A stretch of DNA of 6,300 nucleotides from Acidimicrobiia bacterium (GTDB taxonomy: Bacteria > Actinomycetota > Acidimicrobiia > Acidimicrobiales > Aldehydirespiratoraceae). Both the position numbers and the translations under genes were made by a program. Position 1 is the stretch's first letter. Each line of letters begins with the position of its first letter. Shown piece after piece: positions 1 to 5,757 of the stretch. The notes under the pieces were generated by a model, which was not told the origin of the DNA, ran no database searches, and saw only the letters and a list, made by a program, of their open reading frames with translations. Location: positions 1 to 6,300 of the forward strand of contig JAJDZO010000213.1 in the NCBI GenBank assembly GCA_022824605.1. Reading direction: 5' to 3'.

Positions 1-1074
1 CCCCGAACGCTCCAGCGAGCTTGAGCCCTCGTGGTTCTCGATCAGCCCGCCCACCAGGAACAGGATCGCCTTGACCGGCATGTGGTGGATCAAGAACAGG
101 ATGGCCCCGGCCGTGCCCGCCACGGTGAAGAGGCTCAAACCCATGAGCATGTAGCCGATCTGGCTGATGACGTGGAACGACAGGATGCGCTTGACGTCGG
201 TTTGGGCCAGGGCTCCCAGAACGCCGATCAGCATCGTGGCGGCGGCCACGATCAGCATGACCGGCCCCAGATCGTCCATGCCGGTGAGGTTGTGGAAGCG
301 GATCATCGAGTAGATCCCGACCTTGGTCAACAGTCCGGCGAACACTGCGGTGATGGTGGTGGGCGCCGTGGGGTACGAGTCCGGCAGCCAGCTGAACAGG
401 GGAAACACCGCGGCCTTCGTGCCGAAGACCACCAGGAACCAGGCACCGATGCCGAGCCGGACGCCGGTGTCGAGTTGCGGTATCCGTTCGGCCAGCAGAG
501 CCAGGTTGACGGTGCTGGTGGCGGCGTAGACGAAGGCCACGCCGAAGAGGAACAGCGTCGAGGCGAGCAGGTTCATGACCATGTAGGTCATGCCCGAGCG
601 AACCTGGCCCTGGTTGCCTTGATGGGTCAACAGCACGTAGCTCGACACCAGGATCAACTCGAAGCCCACGAACAGGGTGAACAGGTCGCCGGTCAGAAAG
701 GCCAGCGACACCCCTGAGGTGAGCACGCACAGCAGCGGTCCGCTCAACCGCGGATCTGCGGCCCATACCGTCGAGCGCTGCCCGATGGCGAAGATCTCCA
801 CCACGAAGATGATGCCCAGCGCCACCGGCAGGACCAGAACAGCGAACAGGTCGGCCACCAGCACGATGCCGAGTTCCGGCGCCCACCCGCCGACCGCCAC
901 GGTGTGGGTGCCGTCCCGAGCGACGAATATGGCCATGACGAGCGAGGCGACCGCGGCGCAGCCCAGGCCCGCGACGACGGCGAGGTCTCGCACGAACGAG
1001 CGGGAGCGCACCGCCAGGCTGACGGCCGCGGCCACCAGCGGCGCGACGATCGTGATCGAGATCAGCTCGGTCAT
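1..1074 (-). CDS. mrpD: Na+/H+ antiporter subunit MrpD (MnhD), 5' part, runs off left edge
   Basis: This is the N-terminal 358 residues of MrpD, a complex I NuoL/M/N-like membrane subunit and one of the two ion-channel subunits of the Mrp Na+(Li+)/H+ antiporter. The family is usually near 500 residues, so roughly 70% is visible. The frame is open from ATG at 1074 to the window edge without a stop. Family hallmarks are in place: the helix-5 acidic residue in LFVGFELILVSSYVL (Glu139), the helix-7 lysine in FGTKAAVFP (Lys220) next to the broken-helix motif FSWLPDSYPTAPTT, Lys251 in GLLTKVGIY, HVISQIGYMLMG, and the His-His pair with Lys335 in HHMPVKAILFL. These form the proton path in Mrp and complex I relatives. 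The ATG overlaps the mrpC stop as ATGA, and a GGAG lies about 10 nt upstream inside mrpC, so translation is probably coupled. No residue expected in this part is missing. Confidence 0.96.
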   Translation of the reverse strand, partial: MTELISITIVAPLVAAAVSLAVRSRSFVRDLAVVAGLGCAAVASLVMAIFVARDGTHTVAVGGWAPELGIVLVADLFAVLVLPVALGIIFVVEIFAIGQRSTVWAADPRLSGPLLCVLTSGVSLAFLTGDLFTLFVGFELILVSSYVLLTHQGNQGQVRSGMTYMVMNLLASTLFLFGVAFVYAATSTVNLALLAERIPQLDTGVRLGIGAWFLVVFGTKAAVFPLFSWLPDSYPTAPTTITAVFAGLLTKVGIYSMIRFHNLTGMDDLGPVMLIVAAATMLIGVLGALAQTDVKRILSFHVISQIGYMLMGLSLFTVAGTAGAILFLIHHMPVKAILFLVGGLIENHEGSSSLERSG

Positions 1075-1469
1075 GGGGCTGGGGCTCCGGACGGCTCACC
1101 GGCGACCGTGTCGCGCTCGCTCTCGGCGGACGCGATCCGGCGGTCCTCGATGTCGTCCTCGACCAGGTCGTCGCCTGAGAGAGTCCGCTGGCGTCTGGCC
1201 AGGGCCAGAAGGAACAGCGTCAATCCGAACGAGATCACGATGGCGGTCAAGGTGAGGGCCTGCGGCAGGGGGTTGGCCATCGCCTCGGGTGCGGCTTGGC
1301 CGACGATCGGGGTTTCGCCGGCAGACCCCCCCGCCGCGAGCAGCGCCAGGACGGTGGCGTGCCCCAGCAGGGCGTAGCCGAGAACTATCCGGCTCAGCGA
1401 CCGCCCGGTCAACAGGTAGACCCCGACCGCGGTCAGACCGCCGACGGCCAGCACCAGTGCGGTGTTCAT
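1071..1469 (-). CDS. mrpC: Na+/H+ antiporter subunit MrpC (MnhC)
   Basis: A 132-residue NuoK-like subunit with three predicted membrane helices (about residues 3-20, 27-46 and 69-91). The signature NPLPQALTLTAIVISFG at residues 66-82 identifies MrpC; NuoK-type subunits lack this PLPQAL-LTAIVI block. The first helix pair carries GVYLLTGRSLSRIVLGYALLGH, close to the family pattern. After helix 3 comes a charged cytosolic-type tail of about 40 residues (GDDLVEDDIEDR, then Glu/Arg-rich), within the variation seen in actinobacterial MrpC. The ATG at 1469 was chosen because it overlaps the mrpB stop in an ATGA and gives the normal MrpC length; a longer open frame upstream is only the antisense-like shadow through mrpB. 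Its own stop overlaps the mrpD start. One oddity is Val40 where MrpC and NuoK relatives usually have Asn (LLSHxxNL). Confidence 0.95.
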   Translation of the reverse strand: MNTALVLAVGGLTAVGVYLLTGRSLSRIVLGYALLGHATVLALLAAGGSAGETPIVGQAAPEAMANPLPQALTLTAIVISFGLTLFLLALARRQRTLSGDDLVEDDIEDRRIASAESERDTVAGEPSGAPAP

Positions 1470-1933
1470 CCCGTCCCGTCCCGCTCGGATGTTTCGGATC
1501 CGCCTGCCGCGAACTCCGTCGCTCCCAGCCCGTCGAGAACCGCCATGACGGTCCCGACCACGATGGCTGTCACGCCGACGTCGAACACCAGAGCGGAACC
1601 GGTCTTGACCTTGCCCAGCAGCGGCACTTCCACCGAGAAGACCTGCTGGTCCAACAGCACGTCCCCCCAGATCAGCGGCATCAGGGCAACGCCCGCCACG
1701 ACGAAGATGCCCCCGGCCGCCAGGGTCACCCCGTAGGTCGGGCGGTGGAACCCGGCGACGGTGCGCAGCGCGAGCACCGCTCCGAACACCAGCCCGGCGG
1801 AGAATCCGCCCCCAGGATTGTTGTGGCCCGCGAACAGCAGATAGCAGCCGACGAGGAAGACGAAGGGGCTGGCGGCCCGGATTCCGAGACTGACGATTGA
1901 CGACTGCGGCTCGGTGGTGGCGGGCCCGGTCAT
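1466..1933 (-). CDS. mrpB: Na+/H+ antiporter subunit MrpB (MnhB)
   Basis: A 155-residue protein of the MnhB family with four predicted membrane helices, a small structural subunit of the Mrp antiporter that packs against the C-terminal part of MrpA. The diagnostic motif GHNNPGGGFSAGLVFG spans residues 36-51, and a second family motif, LVFDVGVTAIVVG, spans residues 115-127. The length is close to the usual 140-150, with a short hydrophilic N-terminus and a Gly/Ser/Glu-rich C-terminus. The ATG at 1933 has a good GAGAGG ribosome binding site (complement of 1942-1947) 8 nt upstream, inside the end of mrpA. It overlaps the mrpA stop as ATGA at one end and the mrpC start in the same way at the other. 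Here mrpB is a separate gene; in some actinobacteria it is fused to the end of mrpA. Confidence 0.96.
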   Translation of the reverse strand: MTGPATTEPQSSIVSLGIRAASPFVFLVGCYLLFAGHNNPGGGFSAGLVFGAVLALRTVAGFHRPTYGVTLAAGGIFVVAGVALMPLIWGDVLLDQQVFSVEVPLLGKVKTGSALVFDVGVTAIVVGTVMAVLDGLGATEFAAGGSETSERDGTG

Positions 1934-4182
1934 GGCGACGGCCTCTCAGCGCCGTTGGAGGCGCGAGCAAGGGCCACGACGCCCAGCGCGACGGTGGCCA
2001 GCACCAAGACTTCGCCCAGAGTGTCGAGGGCCCTGATGTCGGTGAGTATCACGTTCACAACGTTGCGTCCGCCGCCCTCGTCGAGGGAGGCGGACGCCAT
2101 CTCAGCGAGCGGAGGCGCGGCGCGAGGGTCGCCCGATGCGGCCACCAGTCCGACCATCACTGCGACCCCCCCGGCTCCGGCGACCGCCATGCGGGCTGTC
2201 TTCCACCGCAGGCCCACCTTCGGGAAGCTGCGCGACAGGTGCCCGAAGGCGAGTACGAAACCGACCACGACGGCCGCCTCGACCAGCAACTGGGTGAGGG
2301 CCAGATCGGCCGCACCGTGAACCACGAAGAGGGCGGCCATCGTGATTCCCGACGCTCCCAGCGCGAGCCCCGCCGCGACACGGCTGCCGACGAATGCGAG
2401 CGCGATCGCTGCGCCGATCACGGTGAGGGCCAGCGCGGCCTGCAGCGGCGAGTGCCACGCGAAGAGGTGGCCGAGGCCCCCTGCGCCCACGAACGGGATT
2501 GCGGCTACCGCCGCGGTGGCGACCATCGTCACCAGATACACCGGGAGTGAGCCGTGCTGGATCCGGGCGCAGGCCGCCCGACCGAAGGTGATGACGCCGT
2601 CGATGGAGGCGTCGGTCCAGCGGGCCGCGTAACCCACCGGAACTCGGCCGGGCCGGCGACTCACGACCAGGCCCACGACTGTGCCCAGCGCCAGAACGCC
2701 CGCAGAGATCCACAGCTCCAGCGTCAGGCCCGGCCAGCGGTGCAGGTCGGCTACCTCGCCGGCGCGGCTGAGCCGGGTGGCGGCCGACCCCACCACGTCG
2801 CTGAGCTGACCGAGGGCGGCGTAGCCCGCCACGCCCGCCAGCCCCAGGACCGCGGCCGGCACGCTCATGGCGGCGCGGCGCATCGCCAGCGTCGTGGCCG
2901 GCCCTGCGCCGAAGACCGCGACCAAGAAGCGGACGGTGTAGGCGACGGTCAGCACCGAGCCGGCGATCACCGCGAAGCCCACGATCCAGGCCTCGGCGCC
3001 GTCGAGGTTGATGGCCGCCTTGACCGCCTCCTCTTTGGCGATGAACCCCAGCAGTGGCGGGGCGCCGGCCATCGACAGCCCGGCCAGCACGGCCACCGCG
3101 AACGCGGTCGGCATGCGGCGTGCCAGACCGCCCAGCTCGTCGATGTTGCGGGTGCCGGCGCGCACGTCGATCTCCCCGACCACGAGGAAGAGCGCGCCCT
3201 TGAACAGGGCGTGAGCCACCAGCAGCGTCACCGCGGCCAGCACGGCCTTGGGGGTGCCCGCGCTGAAGAGCGTGATCAGCATCCCGAGCTGCGACACCGT
3301 GCCCCACGCCAGTATGAGCTTGGCGTCGCGGTGGCGCAGAGCCCCGATCGCCCCCCAGAACACCGAGGCGATCCCGAAGGCGAACCCCAAAGGCCTCCAG
3401 GGCGCCAGACTTCCCAGAGCGGGGCCCATCACCGCTACCAGGACCACGCCTGCTTTCACCATGGTCGCCGAGTGGAGATAGGCGCTTACCGGGGTGGGAG
3501 CGATCATCGCCCCCGGCAGCCAGGAATGGAACGGGATCTGGGCCGACTTGGTGGCCGCGCCGACCATGACGAGCACCGCGCCGACCCCGGCGGCGGTCCC
3601 GTCGAGCGGCGGCATCTCGCTTATCAGCGTGGTGCCGGCTGAATCGGTCACCAGCAGCAGGCCGGCGAGCAGGACCAGCCCGCCGCCGGCGGTGATCATC
3701 AGCGCCTGCCGGGCCGCAGCCACCGCCGCGGGCGCAGTGCGCTTGTGGCCCACCAGCAGGAACGACGTGACCGACGTCAACTCCCAGAAGACGAACAGCG
3801 ACCAGACCGAGTCCGACCAGACCAGGCCCAGCATCGCCGTCGAGAAGGCCAGCAGCGTCGCCGCGAACCTCGGCGTGCCCTCCGCCTCGGGAGCGAAGTA
3901 CCCGTGGGCGTACACGAACACGGCCACGCCGATGCCCGAGACGATCACGGTCATGATGTCGCCGAAGGCATCCACCCTGAAGGCCAGGGCGAGGTCGAGG
4001 CCCTCCACCCAACTCAGATCGGCCGCCTCGGTCCGGCCGGCCCCGAGCCGGGTCGCCGCCCAGACCGCAGCGGCCGCCGGAGGCACCGCGCCCACCAGCA
4101 GGCTGTTGCGTCCCAGCCGACGTCCAGTGGCGACCAGCAGCACGCACACCGCGATGTGAAGCGCCAGCAGGCTGAAGATCAC
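1930..4182 (-). CDS. mrpA: Na+/H+ antiporter subunit MrpA (MnhA)
   Basis: A 750-residue polytopic membrane protein, the largest Mrp subunit and first gene of the operon. Residues about 1-430 are a NuoL-like channel: YAHGYF at 91-96 in the NuoL N-terminal region, Glu134 in FWELTSVTSFLL, Lys212 in TKSAQIPFHSWLPGAM, Lys243 in MVKAGV, and His324/Lys328 in AHALFKGALFLVVGEIDVR. These correspond to the proton-path residues shared with complex I. Residues about 545-665 form the MrpA-specific DUF4040 region with GAADLALTQLLVEA (623-636). Residues about 665-740 are the MrpB-like/MbhE-type end with GGGRNVVNVILTDIRALDTLGE. This C-terminal half separates MrpA from NuoL. The start is GTG at 4182: an in-frame TGA lies at 4186-4188, two codons upstream, no other start codon fits, and GAGG (complement of 4190-4193) sits 7 nt upstream. 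The length is within the family range. DUF4040 members usually have GAPDLALTQ, so Ala replaces Pro here. Confidence 0.97.
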   Translation of the reverse strand: MIFSLLALHIAVCVLLVATGRRLGRNSLLVGAVPPAAAAVWAATRLGAGRTEAADLSWVEGLDLALAFRVDAFGDIMTVIVSGIGVAVFVYAHGYFAPEAEGTPRFAATLLAFSTAMLGLVWSDSVWSLFVFWELTSVTSFLLVGHKRTAPAAVAAARQALMITAGGGLVLLAGLLLVTDSAGTTLISEMPPLDGTAAGVGAVLVMVGAATKSAQIPFHSWLPGAMIAPTPVSAYLHSATMVKAGVVLVAVMGPALGSLAPWRPLGFAFGIASVFWGAIGALRHRDAKLILAWGTVSQLGMLITLFSAGTPKAVLAAVTLLVAHALFKGALFLVVGEIDVRAGTRNIDELGGLARRMPTAFAVAVLAGLSMAGAPPLLGFIAKEEAVKAAINLDGAEAWIVGFAVIAGSVLTVAYTVRFLVAVFGAGPATTLAMRRAAMSVPAAVLGLAGVAGYAALGQLSDVVGSAATRLSRAGEVADLHRWPGLTLELWISAGVLALGTVVGLVVSRRPGRVPVGYAARWTDASIDGVITFGRAACARIQHGSLPVYLVTMVATAAVAAIPFVGAGGLGHLFAWHSPLQAALALTVIGAAIALAFVGSRVAAGLALGASGITMAALFVVHGAADLALTQLLVEAAVVVGFVLAFGHLSRSFPKVGLRWKTARMAVAGAGGVAVMVGLVAASGDPRAAPPLAEMASASLDEGGGRNVVNVILTDIRALDTLGEVLVLATVALGVVALARASNGAERPSP

Positions 4183-4186
4183 CGGT

Positions 4187-4200
4187 CAGCCTCGAGGCTG
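4187..4200 (-). promoter_or_regulatory. 14-bp perfect palindrome covering the mrpA ribosome binding site
   Basis: CAGCCTCGAGGCTG is identical on both strands. On the mrpA strand its second half supplies the GAGG Shine-Dalgarno (complement of 4190-4193), followed by 7 nt and then the GTG start at 4182. In the mRNA it can fold as a 5-bp stem CAGCC/GGCUG with a UCGA loop, which would bury most of the ribosome binding site. The palindrome is seen directly; a regulatory role, as RNA hairpin or protein operator, is inferred. Confidence 0.5.
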
Positions 4201-4203
4201 GGC

Positions 4204-4237
4204 GCGCCGACGGTTTGGGGAGTGGCCCCGTCGGCGC
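4204..4237. repeat. GC-only 10-bp inverted repeat with 14-nt spacer, upstream of mrpA
   Basis: The left arm GCGCCGACGG (4204-4213) is the exact reverse complement of the right arm CCGTCGGCGC (4228-4237); the spacer is 4214-4227. It would form a very stable hairpin in a transcript of either strand. Neither side is followed by a T-run, so it is not a standard intrinsic terminator. It ends only 3 bp from the palindrome over the mrpA ribosome binding site, so an mrpA leader containing both would be highly structured. It could equally be a protein operator. Confidence 0.55.
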
Positions 4238-4261
4238 CTCCCTGTACCGTTGGACTCTGTC

Positions 4262-4278
4262 CCATGGGCATCCCATGG
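4262..4278 (+). repeat. Dyad CCATGGG-CAT-CCCATGG in the nhaA upstream region
   Basis: Two 7-bp arms (4262-4268 and 4272-4278) are perfect reverse complements around a 3-bp centre. The right arm is part of the 9-mer ATCCCATGG (4270-4278), which recurs exactly at 4324-4332 across the nhaA start codon. The left arm can therefore pair either with the adjacent right arm or with the sequence containing the nhaA AUG. It may be an operator or an RNA switch element; function is inferred. Confidence 0.5.
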
Positions 4279-4284
4279 TATGAC
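4276..4284 (+). promoter_or_regulatory. Possible extended -10 element for nhaA
   Basis: TGGTATGAC reads as an extended -10 (TG, one base, then TATGAC, four of six matches to TATAAT). Transcription would start near 4291 and give a leader of about 38 nt. No good -35 is spaced correctly: TTGGAC at 4250-4255 is 23 bp away, too far. A competing -10 is CATAAT at 4307-4312 (five of six), but it would leave only about 10 nt of leader. Both are weak calls. Confidence 0.25.
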
Positions 4285-4328
4285 TGTTCACCGCTGGCTC
4301 ACTCCGCATAATCGGAACGGAAGATCCC

Positions 4329-5738
4329 ATGGCGCTAGATACCGAGCGACCACGCGACGCGCTCGAACCCTCATCGCTCACTTGGAGCGGAAGCGACCGG
4401 CCGCTGGCCCGCCACATCGCCCGGCCGATGCAGCGCATCCTTCACCTGCAGGTCGGCGGCGGCATCTTGATGCTGGTGGCGGCGGTGGTGGCGCTGGTCT
4501 GGGCCAATTCGCCTTGGCGCGACTCGTACCACGACCTGATGGGCAGCCACACCCGGGTCGAGATCGGCAGCCTGCTGGTGATCGACGAGGGCCTCGCAGA
4601 GTGGATCAACGACGCGCTCATGGTGGTGTTCTTCTTCGTCGTCGGCCTCGAGATCAAGCGCGAGCTGGTTGTGGGACAGCTGCGACGGCCTGCGGCCGCG
4701 GCGCTCCCGGCGATCGCTGCTCTGGGCGGCATGGTCGTGCCGGCGGTGATCTACGCAGCCTTCAACGCGGGCGGCGAAGGGTCGGCCGGATGGGGGATTC
4801 CGATGGCCACCGACATCGCCTTCGCGGTCGGGGTGGTCTCGCTGCTGGGGAACCGGGTTCCCGGTGTGCTGAAGGTCTTCCTGCTCACCCTGGCGATCGT
4901 CGACGACATCGGGGCGATACTCGTGATCGCGATCTTCTACACCGACGATCTGTCGCCGGGCTGGCTGGCCGTAGCGGTCGGCATCGTGGCGTTGCTGGTG
5001 CTGCTGAGGCTGGTACGCGTCTGGTACACCCCGATCTACCTGATAGTCGGGGTCGTGTTCTGGATCGCGCTCTTCGAGTCGGGGGTGCACGCCACCATCG
5101 CCGGCGTGATCATGGGCCTGTTCGCGCCGGCGAAGCCCCTGCTGAGCACCGGCGGGTTCGCGGACAGCGTCCAGAGATGGTTCGCCGACGGCTTTCTGAG
5201 CGCCGAGGAGGCCCGACAGGTGTCCTTCGAGGCGCGAGAACGGGTGGCCGTGGCCGACCGGCTCGCGAACTGGCTGCATCCCTGGACGAGCTTCGTGATC
5301 GTGCCGGTGTTCGCCCTGGCCAACGCGGGCGTGGAACTGTCACGCAGCTCGCTGGCGAGCGTGCTGGACTCGCCGGTCACGATCGGGATCGTGACCGGCC
5401 TCGTCGTGGGCAAGGTGGCCGGCATCTCGTCGTTCGCGTGGCTGGCGGTGCGGCTCCGGGTGTGCAGCCTGCCCGAGGGAGCCACCTGGACCCATGTGGT
5501 GGGCCTGAGCGCGGTGGCGGGCATCGGCTTCACGGTCTCGCTGTTCATCACCAACCTGGCGTTCACATCCGATCAACTCGTCTCCGACGCCAAGATCGGC
5601 ATTCTGATCGCTTCGACGATCGCGGCTCTGGTCGGCGCCGGCATCCTCCGCAGCTCGCGTCCGGCTGGTTCCCCGCCGCCGGGTGCAGCCGCGTTGGTCG
5701 GCGCTGAAACGGCGACGGGCCGTCCCCAAGCCGGCTGA
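4329..5738 (+). CDS. nhaA: Na+/H+ antiporter NhaA
   Basis: A 469-residue NhaA-family electrogenic antiporter of the cytoplasmic membrane, exchanging two protons inward for one Na+ or Li+ outward. The catalytic aspartate pair is Asp192-Asp193 in LAIVDDIGAILV, equivalent to Asp163/164 of the Escherichia coli protein. The crossing-region ATDIAFAVGVVSLLG (160-174) has Thr161/Asp162. Lys362 in GKVAGI matches the functional lysine 300 of E. coli. FFFVVGLEIKREL (101-113) and AGIGFTVSLFITNLAF (397-412) are further family blocks. About 11-12 membrane helices run from residue 42 to 438. It is longer than the E. coli protein because of a charged N-terminal extension of about 35 residues and a Pro/Ala-rich tail after residue 440, both common in actinobacterial homologues. 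The ATG at 4329 is the first start after an in-frame TGA at 4281-4283, with GGAAG 5 nt upstream. All key residues are intact, so it should be functional. Confidence 0.97.
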   Translation: MALDTERPRDALEPSSLTWSGSDRPLARHIARPMQRILHLQVGGGILMLVAAVVALVWANSPWRDSYHDLMGSHTRVEIGSLLVIDEGLAEWINDALMVVFFFVVGLEIKRELVVGQLRRPAAAALPAIAALGGMVVPAVIYAAFNAGGEGSAGWGIPMATDIAFAVGVVSLLGNRVPGVLKVFLLTLAIVDDIGAILVIAIFYTDDLSPGWLAVAVGIVALLVLLRLVRVWYTPIYLIVGVVFWIALFESGVHATIAGVIMGLFAPAKPLLSTGGFADSVQRWFADGFLSAEEARQVSFEARERVAVADRLANWLHPWTSFVIVPVFALANAGVELSRSSLASVLDSPVTIGIVTGLVVGKVAGISSFAWLAVRLRVCSLPEGATWTHVVGLSAVAGIGFTVSLFITNLAFTSDQLVSDAKIGILIASTIAALVGAGILRSSRPAGSPPPGAAALVGAETATGRPQAG

Positions 5739-5757
5739 CCGCGATCTCCTGTGGTGT

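Larger units (their letters stand above)
4183..4328. promoter_or_regulatory. Divergent control region between mrpA and nhaA
   Basis: This 146-bp gap is the only non-coding space before both the mrp operon and nhaA, so it should hold both promoters. It is visibly less GC-rich between about 4245 and 4325 than the flanking genes. It contains three separate dyads, listed individually, and no obvious long open frame. I find no convincing pair of -35 and -10 boxes on the minus strand for mrpA; GC-rich actinobacterial promoters often diverge from the consensus, so this says little. That the region controls both directions is inferred from geometry alone. Confidence 0.7.

Noticed and set aside
31..717. 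Plus-strand open frame of 228 codons antisense to mrpD, rich in His, Gln, Asp and Gly.
   Set aside because: This composition is typical of the antisense of hydrophobic-protein codons; the opposite strand encodes clear MrpD motifs. Similar antisense frames over mrpA, mrpB and nhaA were rejected for the same reason.
1..4182. NADH dehydrogenase (complex I) NuoL/NuoM/NuoK genes or a membrane-bound hydrogenase cluster.
   Set aside because: The presence of MrpB, the MrpC PLPQALTLTAIVI motif, the DUF4040 C-terminal region of MrpA and the A-B-C-D order identify Mrp; no hydrogenase or Nuo peripheral subunit is present.
4204..4237. Intrinsic transcription terminator.
   Set aside because: No T-run follows on either strand, and there is no upstream gene ending here; both neighbours start from this region.
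2102..4438. A 778-codon open frame on the minus strand overlapping mrpA and running past its start.
   Set aside because: It is a shifted-frame shadow of mrpA: Arg/Gly/Pro-rich translation with no membrane pattern or domain, caused by high GC at third positions.
5714..5724. GACGGGCCGTC near-palindrome at the 3' end of nhaA as a terminator.
   Set aside because: Its arms leave a single-base loop that cannot fold as a stable hairpin, there is no T-run, and it lies within coding sequence.
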